DNA of 64,000 bases from Acidimicrobiaceae bacterium (GTDB lineage Bacteria > Actinomycetota > Acidimicrobiia > Acidimicrobiales > RAAP-2): positions 46,769 through 110,768 of the forward strand of contig PKXA01000128.1 of NCBI GenBank assembly GCA_003133325.1, in the 5' to 3' direction. A program made the translations under genes and the position numbers. The first letter of the stretch is position 1; each line of letters starts with the position of its first letter. Below the pieces are notes generated by a model, which did not search any database, was not told the DNA's origin, and worked only from the letters and a program-made list of their open reading frames with translations. Below, piece by piece: positions 27,377 through 36,419 of this stretch.

Positions 27377-29086
27377 CTACTGGCCGAAGTTGGCGGGAAG
27401 CGGTGGCGGACCTGTCGGGATGGCACCGATCTTGTAGCGCGGGCCCATGTCGACGTAGGCGCCCTTCTTGCCGTTATAGGTGGAGGTCTTGTTCGGATCC
27501 CAGTAGATCTCTTGGAAGTCGGCCTGGGGCGAGTAGTGGCCGACCGGCATGCTCCAAGTGCCGAACTCTGCATTGGCGGCACCGGCCACACTGCCCGGAT
27601 ACGCCCGTTCCCCCTGTTCGAAGGTCTGAGGGGTGAGGTTGGGACCGGCCATTTGGATGCCGATCACCATCTGGTACATCTGGGCGTAGATGAGGTCCAC
27701 GATGTTGGCCGGCTCGTCGGACCGGACCGACTTGTAGGCGGCGTACCCCAGTGTCGAGGTCTTCGGCAGGGTCGGTCCTTGGAAGGAGATCCCGAAGGCG
27801 TGGGCCCATTCGGACTGGTCGAAGAGCTGGCCCACGATGTCGTTGTCGGTGAGGGCTACTCCGGCCACGTTCCATTCGGGCGTGTAGCTCTGCTCGTGGG
27901 CCCGGGAGGTGAGATAGACAGGCATCACCGGGTCGCAGCCGCAGACCACGGTGGTGATCCCGTCGTTCTGGAGCTTGGAGACGATGGTGGCGGCCTGACT
28001 CGAGAGGGTGCCGAGGTCCAGCTTGTACTGGATGTCATCGGTGATCGGGTGCCCGGCGGCGGCGAACTGCTGGACTGCAATGGCGGCACTGGACTGGTAC
28101 CAGGGGTTGTCCGGAGCGATGATGGCGATTTTGCGGGGCTGGCCCTTCAGTGAGCCCCCGGCGAAAGCGGCCGGCTTTCCGGCCAGTTGTGCTAGTCCCG
28201 CGGCGGCGGTGGCTGCCACCACGTCGTTGCCCTCGGTGGCGATACTCCACATGTACGGGTCGTACTTGGCCATGAAATCTGCCGACAGATATGGCGCCCC
28301 GAAGGACATGACCTTCTGCTGGGCCAGGGCGGTGTCGTACGGCTCGGTGCTCCCATTGAGCTCGGCGAAGGCCTTTGTCTGCTGCCCGACGGTGATGGCA
28401 TCGGCGTCGGCCTGCTGCTGGCCCTGGCCGAGGAGCTCAGCGGTCTGGCTGCCCTGCCCGTTGAAGGGCACGATATTGATCTTTCGGCCGTAGAGCTGGA
28501 AGTTCTTGTTGAAGTAGTCGGCCAGCCCCTGGACGGTGCGGATGACGTCAGCCGGGGTGTCGAGGAACTGGGCGCCGCCGATGGAGGCCAGAGTCTGTTG
28601 GAAGCCGGGGTCGCTGGTCTGTCGATAGGAGACGGTGATGGTGGTGGCGGAAACCCCCATCGAGGTGGCAGCGCCGTTACTGCCGGTGAAGGCGATGCAG
28701 GGGGGGGAGTACGGGTCCCCGGTGACCTGGAGGGTCTTGCCCGGGCACGGGTTCGAGTTGCCGCCGGTCACCTGTCCCGAGGCACCGCCAGTGGTCGATC
28801 CGCCCGACCCGGCGCTGCCGCCCGATCCGGCGGTGCCTCCGGACTTGCCTCCGGCCGGGGCGGCACTTCCGCCGGCCCCACTGCCCCCGTTGCCACCGGA
28901 GGAGCTCACGTTATTGGTCTTGGTGATCGTCACCTGCTGGGGAGAGACGCTGGGCACCAGGGCGGCCATGAGGGCGAATGCCGCCAACAGGGCTGCCAAT
29001 GGGCCATAGCCCTTCAGGAGCCGCTTCTCACCCGACCCGTTGGGCAGTCGGAGTTTGGAGGTACCAGGGGATGCTGCGTCGCTCAT
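27377..29086 (-). CDS. ABC transporter substrate-binding protein (LivJ/Peripla_BP_6-like)
   Basis: 569 residues from ATG 29086, which overlaps the upstream stop by 4 nt. One N-terminal membrane segment (YGPLAALLAAFALMAALVP) is followed by a 50-residue Gly/Ser-rich linker and a large extracellular domain: DPGFQQTLASIGG, NIVPFNGQGSQTAELLGQGQ, IAIIAPDNPWYQSS, FGISFQGPTLP. The pattern fits the type I periplasmic binding fold of LIV systems. It may be tethered by the helix and reach through the wall by the linker. It lies 22 nt upstream of the fused transporter gene and should feed it. The ligand is unknown. Confidence 0.82.
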   Translation of the reverse strand: MSDAASPGTSKLRLPNGSGEKRLLKGYGPLAALLAAFALMAALVPSVSPQQVTITKTNNVSSSGGNGGSGAGGSAAPAGGKSGGTAGSGGSAGSGGSTTGGASGQVTGGNSNPCPGKTLQVTGDPYSPPCIAFTGSNGAATSMGVSATTITVSYRQTSDPGFQQTLASIGGAQFLDTPADVIRTVQGLADYFNKNFQLYGRKINIVPFNGQGSQTAELLGQGQQQADADAITVGQQTKAFAELNGSTEPYDTALAQQKVMSFGAPYLSADFMAKYDPYMWSIATEGNDVVAATAAAGLAQLAGKPAAFAGGSLKGQPRKIAIIAPDNPWYQSSAAIAVQQFAAAGHPITDDIQYKLDLGTLSSQAATIVSKLQNDGITTVVCGCDPVMPVYLTSRAHEQSYTPEWNVAGVALTDNDIVGQLFDQSEWAHAFGISFQGPTLPKTSTLGYAAYKSVRSDEPANIVDLIYAQMYQMVIGIQMAGPNLTPQTFEQGERAYPGSVAGAANAEFGTWSMPVGHYSPQADFQEIYWDPNKTSTYNGKKGAYVDMGPRYKIGAIPTGPPPLPANFGQ

Positions 29087-30600
29087 AGTGTCTTTCCGGT
29101 AGTGAGGCGCCGTCGGCGCTGTCGGACAAGATCCCAGGCAAAGGTGGCCAGGAGGAAGATCAAAGCGGCGATGCCGATGGGGAGTGCCGCGCCGCCCCCG
29201 CTGCACGAGCCACCGGCCTCACTCAGGCTTTGACAGGCCGCGGCCTTGGTGGCGCCGAGTGATCGAGCTCCCGAGGAACCCGACGTGGCGGACGAGGAGG
29301 TAGTGCCGCTGCCCGACGTACCGGCATCACCCGGGGTGCCGGCGATCGACGAGGAACCGGCATCACCGGGGGTGAAGGATCCCGTCGAGCCACCCGTGTC
29401 GGTGGGCCCCGAGTTGGCGCCGGCCAGGCCGAAGCTCCCGAAGGGATTGACCGGGGGGTCGGCGCTGATGTTGACGGTGGCACTCCCGAAGTTCAAGTCG
29501 AGGCCCCCACCACCGGACGGGACGCCCAGGATGATATCGCCGATCACCAATTCCTCACCGAGTGAGCAATTGCCCCCGATGATGGCCTGGTCGATGGCGG
29601 TACGAAGAGGCTGGGCGGTGGAAAGTTGACTCCCGACCACCTCGGCACCGAGGGCGGAATTGTCGATCCCGATCGACAGGTCGGTCACCTGGGCGGTGGA
29701 ACCGTTGCCATCATGGGCATCAGGTGTCTGAGTGACCTGGGGCAGCGTGATGTGAAAGCCGCTCGGCGCCAGCGCCGTATTCACAACGCCGATGGCGGTG
29801 GCCAACTGGGCAGGGGTGGCGGTAGGCAGCGGAACTCCGCTGACGACGATGGACCCGAGGGAGAACGACGCATTCGACGTGTTGGCCGCTCCGGTCTGCT
29901 GGGCGGCCTCCCAATGCAGGCCCTTTAGGACGATGACACCGCCCAGCAACGAGATCTGCCCCACATCGGAGGTGGCCTCGGCGGCGCGGGTCTGGCCATT
30001 GACCACCTGGGCCTGGGCCATGCTCTGAAGACCGGACATGTCGAAGGCACCGACAACGTTCATGTCACCGCCCTTGGTGGTGGCCGTGGCCAATGGCTGC
30101 TTGGTGACCGACGCCTGTTCGATGCCGGCGCCGGCGCCGGAGCCGTTGAATGTACCGGCCACGGTAAGCGTCTGGGTGGGAGGAACCTGATCGCTTTCGA
30201 CGCTGGCCGGCTGGGGCAGGGAGCTGCCTTGGATGTCGGCGGGCTTTCCGCAGCTGGCGGTGGTGAGTGAGGTCCCGATGGCGCCGAGGGCGAGGGTCTG
30301 GGACAGGGCTTTGGCCAGTCCCTGCTCATACTCGGCGCTCGAGTTGGCCAGGGTCATGGTGTAGCCCAGTCCGGCTGTGGACGGTTTGATGGCCAGCGGC
30401 TGGGCGGTAGCGGTGGCGGTGCCGGGGTAGAAGGTGGCGGTGTCGGCGCCGGGAGCGGAAGCGGGAGCGGCGATGATGAGGGCCAGGGCGGTGGCGGCGA
30501 ACAGGATGAGAGCCAGACCGGTGCGGCGATAGTCCCGCAGCCCCGACCCCGATGGACGGCCCCCTATCCATGACGCTACGTGGCGCGATGCAGGTGTCAC
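29083..30600 (-). CDS. secreted, C-terminally membrane-anchored protein of unknown function
   Basis: About 505 residues. An N-terminal signal-type segment (LALILFAATALALIIAAPASA), an extracellular Ala/Ser/Thr/Gly-rich body, a disordered TSGSGTTSSSATSGSSG region, and a C-terminal helix GIAALIFLLATFAWDLV followed by RQRRRR place most of it outside the cell with a short cytoplasmic tail. I recognise no domain. The GTG at 30600 has a better ribosome-site spacing than the one at 30606. It is the first gene of the transporter unit (ATGA overlap with the binding protein), so it may assist uptake. Confidence 0.7.
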   Translation of the reverse strand: MTPASRHVASWIGGRPSGSGLRDYRRTGLALILFAATALALIIAAPASAPGADTATFYPGTATATAQPLAIKPSTAGLGYTMTLANSSAEYEQGLAKALSQTLALGAIGTSLTTASCGKPADIQGSSLPQPASVESDQVPPTQTLTVAGTFNGSGAGAGIEQASVTKQPLATATTKGGDMNVVGAFDMSGLQSMAQAQVVNGQTRAAEATSDVGQISLLGGVIVLKGLHWEAAQQTGAANTSNASFSLGSIVVSGVPLPTATPAQLATAIGVVNTALAPSGFHITLPQVTQTPDAHDGNGSTAQVTDLSIGIDNSALGAEVVGSQLSTAQPLRTAIDQAIIGGNCSLGEELVIGDIILGVPSGGGGLDLNFGSATVNISADPPVNPFGSFGLAGANSGPTDTGGSTGSFTPGDAGSSSIAGTPGDAGTSGSGTTSSSATSGSSGARSLGATKAAACQSLSEAGGSCSGGGAALPIGIAALIFLLATFAWDLVRQRRRRLTTGKTL

Positions 30601-30670
30601 CGACACTCCCCCCTTGGCATTGGCTGCTTCTCCCGACCGTATTCACAGGGAGAACGCACGACAGGCACAT

Positions 30671-30722
30671 ATCTTACGAAATCAACTTCGGGTTGGATCT
30701 TACGAAATCAACTCCGGGTTGG
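30671..30722. repeat. two tandem copies of a 26-bp repeat in a divergent intergenic region
   Basis: ATCTTACGAAATCAACT-[T/C]-CGGGTTGG occurs at 30671-30696 and again at 30697-30722 with one mismatch. It lies in the 319-bp gap between the transporter unit (minus) and the SDR gene (plus), otherwise free of recognisable genes. AT-rich TTACGAAATC cores on adjoining 26-bp units look like paired regulator sites or a duplicated promoter element. Confidence 0.6.
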
Positions 30723-30925
30723 AAAACTGGCCTGAGATCCGGTTCCCACTTCCCTTTACCGGTTGGCCGGGGCCGGCTGCGGTCCCGCAACAGGCGACCG
30801 GGGCATTCCCCGGTGGCCTCAATGTGATCCCGAACCACCATCCCCGACATGATGGTGGTGACATCGCCCACCATCCCCGCCCGGACCGGATCGACCCCCG
30901 CCCCGATCGTCGCTACGTTTGCCTG

Positions 30926-31786
30926 ATGAGTTCGACGGAACCGCTCAGCCCCCTCAGCCCGCTGGCCGGCAAGGTGGCACTGGTCACCGGTGCGGCCCGA
31001 CCCCGGGGGATCGGGCGGGCAACTGCCGTGCAGCTGGCCCGGTCCGGAGCCGACATCGCCTGTCTGGACATCGCCCGGCCCTATGACGACGCCCCCGCCC
31101 ATGGCACGGCCAGCGCCGGTGAACTCGACGAGCTGGCGGCCGAGCTCCGTGGCCTGGGGGTGCGGGTGGCCACCGCGGTGGCCGACGTGTCGGTGGAGGA
31201 AGAAGTGGAGAACGCGGTGGCCCAGGTCAGCGAGGAGCTGGGAACCGTCACTCTGGTGGCCAATGTGGCCGGAGGCAGCGGGCCCGGATTCGGACTCGGG
31301 CCGCTCTTGAACATTCCGGTCGAGGAGTTCCGCCGGGTCCTCGATGTGAACGTCATCGGTACCTGGCTGGTGTCGAGAGCCTGTGCCAATCGGATGATCG
31401 CCGCTGACCTGGCCGGCCGAATATGCAACGTCTCCAGCCAGGCCGGGAAGCGGGCGTTCCCGTTTCTGGGGCCGTACTGCGCGGCCAAGGCGGGAATCAT
31501 CCTGTTGACCCAGACCATGGCCACCGAGCTCGGCCCCTCGGGCATTTCGGTCAATGCCGTCTGCCCCGGCACCGTCGACACCAATCTGATCAACAAGGAC
31601 GCCATGTTCGAACAGCTGATGGGTGGACCCGAGGGCCTGGCTGCCTATGTCGCCCGGGAGATCCCGCTGGGCCGGTTGCAGAGTGCCGAGGAGATCGCCG
31701 CCGCCATCTGCTGGCTCCTGTCCGATGACGCCCGGGGGGTCACCGGGGAGGCGTTGAACGTCAGCGCCGGGCAGACGATGGTGTAG
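30926..31786 (+). CDS. SDR family oxidoreductase
   Basis: 286 residues from ATG 30926. Cofactor loop GAARPRGIGRATA, VANVAGGSG (NAG-type), Ser in NVSSQAG, and the active-site YCAAK. The C-terminal AEEIAAAICWLLSDDARGVTGEALNVSAG is typical of classical SDRs. It should be an NAD(P)-dependent alcohol dehydrogenase or ketoreductase of unknown substrate. It is 2 nt upstream of the DUF7064-like gene and in one unit with it and a phosphotransferase, suggesting a shared catabolic or lipid/steroid-type pathway. Confidence 0.88.
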   Translation: MSSTEPLSPLSPLAGKVALVTGAARPRGIGRATAVQLARSGADIACLDIARPYDDAPAHGTASAGELDELAAELRGLGVRVATAVADVSVEEEVENAVAQVSEELGTVTLVANVAGGSGPGFGLGPLLNIPVEEFRRVLDVNVIGTWLVSRACANRMIAADLAGRICNVSSQAGKRAFPFLGPYCAAKAGIILLTQTMATELGPSGISVNAVCPGTVDTNLINKDAMFEQLMGGPEGLAAYVAREIPLGRLQSAEEIAAAICWLLSDDARGVTGEALNVSAGQTMV

Positions 31787-31788
31787 CC

Positions 31789-32769
31789 GTGCCCATTCTC
31801 GAACCCCACCACGACCTGGCCCATCCTGTCGAGGGCGACACCGCCTGGAGCGAGTCGTACTACTTCAACGCCTTCGATCCCGGTACCGACTCGGGCTTCT
31901 TCACCCGCATCGGTATCCGCCCCAACGAGGGGACCATGGACGTGGGGATGTCGGTGTGGTTGCCCGGTGGCGGCCTGGCCGAGCACCGTGGGGTGAAAGA
32001 GCAACACGAGATGGTGGACACCGTGCTCGAGGTGGGCCCGGTGCGCTACGAGATGCTGGCCCCGCTCGAGTCGTGGCGGCTCACCGTCGACACCGACCTT
32101 CCGGCCCGGGCCTGCGCTCCGAGGGCGGAGGCTACCCACACCGCCCATGTGGCCCTCGACGTGCGCTTCGATGCGGTGACCCCGGCCATCGGCACCGACG
32201 GGCAGCCGCGGGGCACCCGTTCCAAAGAGGCAGCCGCGGCGGCGGGTACGGTGGGGAAGGGCCACCTCGAACAGGCCGGCCGGTGGACCGGCTGGCTGGA
32301 GGTCGACGGGGTGCGCTCGGTGTGGTCGGGAGCCCACGGCAACCGGGACCGGTCCTGGGGGCCGAGGCGCTGGGGCGGTCCCCGGATGTGGCGCTGGTTC
32401 AGCATCAATGTGGGCGAGGACATGCACTTCGGGGGCATCCGGCTCGGCACCGAGGCCGGTGACCTCCACCGGGGTTGGGTGTGGGACGGCGAGCGGGCCA
32501 CCAGCATCGCCGAGTGGAGGCTCCGCACCGAGCTCGAGGACGACGGGCTCACCCAACGGGTGGTGCATGTACAGGTGGTGGATAAGAAGGATCGCACCTA
32601 CGACCTGCGCGGAGACGTGATGCGGGTGGCCGACATCGGCCAGGGCCGGGGCACGGTGGTCAACGAGGGGCTGGCCCGTTGGACCTATCAGGATCGCACC
32701 GGTTACGGGATCTGTGAGTACCTGCATCAACTCGACGACCGCGGCATGCCCGTCGTCCCCGTCGAATAG
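31789..32769 (+). CDS. DUF7064/DUF7065-like protein (CrtC/AttH-type lipocalin fold suspected)
   Basis: 326 residues, soluble and Trp-rich: GTMDVGMSVWLPGG, WSGAHGNRDRSWGPRRWG, WRWFSINVGEDMHFGGIRL and RGWVWDGERAT. The GNRDRSWGPR segment resembles the conserved core of carotenoid 1,2-hydratase/AttH-like beta-barrels and DUF7064 proteins. Function is not established. Its start follows the SDR stop by 2 nt and its stop precedes the phosphotransferase by 3 nt, so the three act together. Confidence 0.6.
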   Translation: MPILEPHHDLAHPVEGDTAWSESYYFNAFDPGTDSGFFTRIGIRPNEGTMDVGMSVWLPGGGLAEHRGVKEQHEMVDTVLEVGPVRYEMLAPLESWRLTVDTDLPARACAPRAEATHTAHVALDVRFDAVTPAIGTDGQPRGTRSKEAAAAAGTVGKGHLEQAGRWTGWLEVDGVRSVWSGAHGNRDRSWGPRRWGGPRMWRWFSINVGEDMHFGGIRLGTEAGDLHRGWVWDGERATSIAEWRLRTELEDDGLTQRVVHVQVVDKKDRTYDLRGDVMRVADIGQGRGTVVNEGLARWTYQDRTGYGICEYLHQLDDRGMPVVPVE

Positions 32770-32772
32770 ACC

Positions 32773-34161
32773 ATGTCTTCGGGCAACACAGCCGCGGCGT
32801 CCACCGAAGTCGCCGACGCCCTGGGCCGGGCGCTGGGAGGTCGGGTCGAGGACTTCCGGAGACTGTCGGGAGGGGCGTCGCGGGTCACCTCGTCCTTCGA
32901 CCTGATCGACGACGCCGGAGCCCGTCACCGGTTGGTCATCCAACAGGACCGCGGGGACGGTGCCACCCGGAACGGCGCGGTGAGCACGGAAGCCGCGCTG
33001 TTGGAGGCCGCCCACCGGGCCGGGGTGCCGGTCGCCGAGGTGGTGGCGTCGGGGGAAGGAGAAGGCCTCGGCCCCCGGTGGCTGGTGGTCACCCGGGTGG
33101 AGGGGGAGACCATCCCGCGCAAAATCCTCCGGGACCCCGAGTGGGAAGAGGCCCGCCGCCTGTTGACCGCCCAGTGCGGACGGGCCCTGGCCGCCATCCA
33201 TGCCATTGCGCCCGGCTCGGTGCCGGGTCTCAGCGCCACCGACCCCTTGGCCGAACCGCTGCCGCTACTGGATGCCCTGGGTGAGGTCCGCCCTGCGCTC
33301 GAGCTCGGGGCGCGCTGGCTCGACGTCCACCGGCCGGCCGGGGGACCCCGCGTGACCGTGCACGGGGATTTCCGGCTGGGCAACCTGATGGTGGGTCCCG
33401 ACGGTCTGCGGGCGGTGCTCGACTGGGAGCTGGCCCATGTGGGCGACCCGGTGGAGGACATCGGATGGCTCTGCGCCCCGGCCTGGCGTTTCGGGGGAGC
33501 CGGAAGGGTCGGGGGCTTCGGCGATCTGGGTGCCCTGCTCGATGCGTATGAGGCAGCGGGGGGCAGGACTGTCGACCCCATCGATGTGACGTGGTGGGAA
33601 GCCCACGCCACCATGAAGTGGGCGGTGGTGTGCGGGCTGCAGGTTTCGGCCCACCTGAGCGGGAGCACCCGGTCGGTGGAGTTGGCCGCCATCGGGCGCC
33701 GTATCTGCGAGAGCGAATGGGATCTGTTGGCGCTGATGGGGGTCGGGCCCGAGGAGCCGGTGGCCCCGGATCCGGAACCGGAACCGGATCGAAGCCCGGT
33801 CACCGCCGGCACCCCTCCGTTCGGCCGACCCACCGCGGCCGAGTTGGTCGAAGCGGTGGCCGAGTACCTCGAGACCGGCGTGATGGAGAAGAGCTCGGGA
33901 CGAGGCGCCTTCGAGGCCCGGGTGGCCCGCAACGCTCTGCAGATCGCCGAGCGGGAGATGCGTCTCGGGCCCGGTATCGGTCAGGACCATGCTCGTCGCC
34001 TGTCGGACCTGGGTGTGGCCGGCGATGGCGATCTGGTGGCGGCCATCCGGGCCGGTCGGTTCGACGACGACTGGGAGAGGGTGGGTGCGGTGTTGGCGGC
34101 GTCGGCCCGTGATCAGCTTCGGGTGGCCAATCCTTCCTATCTGGAACGGCCCCACCCATAG
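32773..34161 (+). CDS. aminoglycoside-phosphotransferase-like kinase (ACAD10 type) with C-terminal DUF6285
   Basis: 462 residues. The kinase part has LSGGASRVTSSFDL (nucleotide loop), VTVHGDFRLGNLMV (Brenner-type HGD catalytic Asp) and VLDWELAHVGDPVEDIGWL (Mg-binding Asp). This is the APH/ACAD10 phosphotransferase pattern, often found with acyl-CoA dehydrogenases where hydroxyacyl substrates are phosphorylated. The last 110 residues (GRPTAAELVEAVAEYLETGVM and following) match a DUF6285-type helical domain. It ends the three-gene unit begun by the SDR. Confidence 0.85.
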   Translation: MSSGNTAAASTEVADALGRALGGRVEDFRRLSGGASRVTSSFDLIDDAGARHRLVIQQDRGDGATRNGAVSTEAALLEAAHRAGVPVAEVVASGEGEGLGPRWLVVTRVEGETIPRKILRDPEWEEARRLLTAQCGRALAAIHAIAPGSVPGLSATDPLAEPLPLLDALGEVRPALELGARWLDVHRPAGGPRVTVHGDFRLGNLMVGPDGLRAVLDWELAHVGDPVEDIGWLCAPAWRFGGAGRVGGFGDLGALLDAYEAAGGRTVDPIDVTWWEAHATMKWAVVCGLQVSAHLSGSTRSVELAAIGRRICESEWDLLALMGVGPEEPVAPDPEPEPDRSPVTAGTPPFGRPTAAELVEAVAEYLETGVMEKSSGRGAFEARVARNALQIAEREMRLGPGIGQDHARRLSDLGVAGDGDLVAAIRAGRFDDDWERVGAVLAASARDQLRVANPSYLERPHP

Positions 34162-34263
34162 AGCCCGGCGGCAGATCTGCGGAGGAAGACTGATGCCGTG
34201 CGATTCGAGAGTCACCCCGAGCCGGACTGCCGCAACCGCAGGCCCGAGAACCGGACTCAAATG

Positions 34264-34656
34264 TCAGGCGTCGAGGCCACCTGGACTGGCCGGTACATCG
34301 ACCGCATGCTCTTCGAGAGCGGCCAACGGCACGATATCCAGTGCCCGCTGGTGGGTGGACGCCAGCACCACGTAGGCGGCAGCCCCGTCGTTGTGGGCCC
34401 GCAGCCAATTGACAGCTGTCACGCACCATCGGTCCCCGGGTACCAGGCCGGGGAACCCGTGCCGGAGCATCGGGGTGCTCAGATCGTTGCCGATTCGCTG
34501 CTGGTGCTCGAGGAATTCAGAGGTCACCACCGCGCAGATGGTGTGGCTACCACGGTCCTCGGGACCGGTATGGCAGCAGCCGTCTCGAAAAAATCCGGTG
34601 ACCGGGTCATTGCCGCAAGGCTCCAAAGGGCCACCCAACACGTTGAGATCTTCCAT
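34264..34656 (-). CDS. DUF2237 family protein
   Basis: 130 residues covering the whole family: NVLGGPLEPCGNDPVTGFFRDG, CCHTGPEDRGSHTICAVV, FLEHQQRIGNDLSTP, GFPGLVPGDRWCVTAVNW and the C-terminal THQRALDIVPLAALEEHA. The conserved Cys residues suggest metal or disulfide. Biochemical function is unknown. The second IS200/IS605 element begins about 10-20 bp upstream of its start codon and probably displaced its promoter. Confidence 0.9.
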   Translation of the reverse strand: MEDLNVLGGPLEPCGNDPVTGFFRDGCCHTGPEDRGSHTICAVVTSEFLEHQQRIGNDLSTPMLRHGFPGLVPGDRWCVTAVNWLRAHNDGAAAYVVLASTHQRALDIVPLAALEEHAVDVPASPGGLDA

Positions 34657-34674
34657 CAGATCGTCCCGAGGGGA

Positions 34675-34694
34675 CTGGCGGGTTCAGCCGTCAG
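34675..34694 (+). repeat. left-end hairpin of second IS element
   Basis: CTGGCGGGTTCAGCCGTCAG: stem CTGGCGG/CCGTCAG with one G-T wobble. The right end repeats it at 36400-36419 with a single G to T change in the loop. Confidence 0.7.
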
Positions 34695-34767
34695 GTGAAT
34701 CGGGGCTCGGGGCAAATCCCCGACTTCCACGGTGGGTGTCACACCTTGCTCGTAGATTGATCTTGTC

Positions 34768-35172
34768 ATGTCGGATGCTCGCTTTCGTCGCTCTGCCGGT
34801 GGGGTCACATCGCTGGGTTTGCACGTCGTGTGGTGCCCGAAGTACCGCACAAGAGTGCTCGGCGGCCGGGTCGCGTTCCGTCTGAACGAGTTGCTCGACG
34901 AGATCGCCGCCGAGAACGACTGGCAGATTATCGCTCGGGAGGTTATGCCCGACCACGTGCACATCTTCGTGCGGGTCCGCCCCACCGATTCGCCCGCCGA
35001 GGTGGCACGCAGGTTCAAGGGTCGCACGTCGCGGGTGCTGCGAGCCGAGTTCGCCTGGCTCGGGCGCCGACGGGTTCTGTGGTCGAAGTCGTACTTCGCC
35101 GCCTCGGTCGGATACGTCTCAGAAAGCACCGTCCGGCGATACATCGACCACCAGTGGGACCAGGTGGCGTGA
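34768..35172 (+). CDS. tnpA: TnpA, Y1 HUH transposase of IS200/IS605
   Basis: 134 residues, the usual size. It begins LHVVWCPKYRTRVL (first strand), has HUH as PDHVHIFVRV, and the catalytic Tyr in VRRYIDHQW near the C terminus, with LWSKSYFAAS between. It cuts and rejoins single-stranded element ends through a 5'-phosphotyrosine link. The start ATG 34768 follows a short AT-rich promoter region. Complete, unlike the tnpA at 9743. Confidence 0.93.
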   Translation: MSDARFRRSAGGVTSLGLHVVWCPKYRTRVLGGRVAFRLNELLDEIAAENDWQIIAREVMPDHVHIFVRVRPTDSPAEVARRFKGRTSRVLRAEFAWLGRRRVLWSKSYFAASVGYVSESTVRRYIDHQWDQVA

Positions 35173-36392
35173 GACGGGCGTACAAGTTCCGTCTGCGGCC
35201 CACCAAGGGCCAGCATCTGCGGTTGCAGGCATGTCTGGACGACCACCGCGAGTTGTACAACGGGGCGCTCGAAGAGCGCCGGGATGCCTACGAGCGAACG
35301 GTGCGCCGCGCCCCGGGGTTCTTCGGGGATGGCCGGGCGAAGATGCCGGTCCGCTATGGCACCCAGTCGGCACAGTTGAAAGAGATCCGTTCGGTGCGCC
35401 CGGAGATGGCCCGGTGGTCGTTCTCGTCCCAGCAGGCCACGCTGCGTCGTCTCGACAAGGCGTTCGGGGCGTTCTTCCGCCGAGTCAAGATAGGCGAGGC
35501 TCCCGGTTACCCCCGTTTCCGGGCCGCGCATCGCTTCGACAGCGTGGAATGGCCCGCGGAAGGCGACGGGTGCCGGTGGAAGCCCGAGGCCGGGCGTGTG
35601 TACCTCCAAGGCGTCGGCGACGTCAAGCTCACCGCGCATCGGGTCGTGGAGGGTCGGGTGAAGACGGTCCAGGTTTGCCGGGAGGCCCGCAAGTGGATGC
35701 TGGTGCTGTCGTGTGATGATGTTCCGGCCCGGCTGTTGGAGCCGACCGGAGAAGTGGTAGGCGTCGACGTGGGCATCGCCAGCTTCGCTACCACCTCGGC
35801 GGGACAGCACATCGACAACCCCCGCCACGGACGTAGGGCCGCGGACCAGCTCGCCGACGCCCAACGAGTCCTGGCTGGCAAGAAACGAGGATCGAACAAT
35901 CGTCGGGCGGCCCGCGAGACGGTGGCGGCCCGGCACCGCAAGATCGCCAACCAACGACGGGACTTCCACCACAACACCGCCCGCAACCTGGTGGGCAGCT
36001 ATGACGTGATCGCCGTCGAGGACCTCAAGATCGCCAACATGGTCCGCCGGGCCAAGCCCCGTCCCGACCCAGATACCCCCGGGACCTTCCTGGCCAACGG
36101 GCAGGCAGCCAAGGCCGGGCTGAACAGAAGTATCTCCGATGCGGGCTGGGGAGCCTTCGTCGCGATCCTGCGCGCCAAAGCGGAAGAGGCTGGACGCACA
36201 GTGATAGGCGTAGATCCCCGGCACACCTCCGACCGCTGTGGCCATTGCGGTCACACCGCCAAAGAGAACCGCGTCAGCCAAGCAGTGTTCCGCTGTCAGG
36301 CGTGTAGTCACACCTCGCACGCCGACGAGCATGCTGCTCACAACATCCTCCGGGCTGGACTGGCCCTTCTCGCAGCCGACCAAGCTGCGTGA
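35169..36392 (+). CDS. tnpB: TnpB, RNA-guided endonuclease of IS200/IS605
   Basis: 407 residues from GTG 35169, which overlaps the tnpA stop (GTGA). RuvC residues: Asp 200 in VGVDVGIASFA, Glu 284 in IAVEDLKIANM and Asp 386 in SHADEHAAHNI; zinc ribbon CGHCG...CQAC. The first residues VRRAYKFRLRPTKGQ are the standard TnpB N terminus. Upstream frame extension to 34830 is antisense-like shadow of tnpA and not used. The final block is HADEHAAHN instead of NADxNAAxN, a conservative variation. Confidence 0.93.
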   Translation: MRRAYKFRLRPTKGQHLRLQACLDDHRELYNGALEERRDAYERTVRRAPGFFGDGRAKMPVRYGTQSAQLKEIRSVRPEMARWSFSSQQATLRRLDKAFGAFFRRVKIGEAPGYPRFRAAHRFDSVEWPAEGDGCRWKPEAGRVYLQGVGDVKLTAHRVVEGRVKTVQVCREARKWMLVLSCDDVPARLLEPTGEVVGVDVGIASFATTSAGQHIDNPRHGRRAADQLADAQRVLAGKKRGSNNRRAARETVAARHRKIANQRRDFHHNTARNLVGSYDVIAVEDLKIANMVRRAKPRPDPDTPGTFLANGQAAKAGLNRSISDAGWGAFVAILRAKAEEAGRTVIGVDPRHTSDRCGHCGHTAKENRVSQAVFRCQACSHTSHADEHAAHNILRAGLALLAADQAA

Positions 36393-36399
36393 AAAGAAG

Positions 36400-36419
36400 C
36401 TGGCGGTTTCAGCCGTCAG
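36400..36419 (+). repeat. right-end hairpin of second IS element
   Basis: CTGGCGGTTTCAGCCGTCAG, 8 nt beyond the tnpB stop; it repeats the left-end hairpin and should be the 3' structural part of the TnpB guide RNA. The predicted guide is the 16 bases after the tip, CTCCGCAGTGTCTCTC (36429-36444). Confidence 0.65.

Noticed and set aside
31645..33201. Open frame of 518 codons on the minus strand across the SDR, DUF7064-like and phosphotransferase genes
   Set aside because: It runs across three well-supported plus-strand genes and resembles no family.
34830..35168. N-terminal extension of the second TnpB upstream of 35169
   Set aside because: It overlaps tnpA in another frame and lacks TnpB similarity; GTG 35169 with GTGA coupling gives the standard N terminus.
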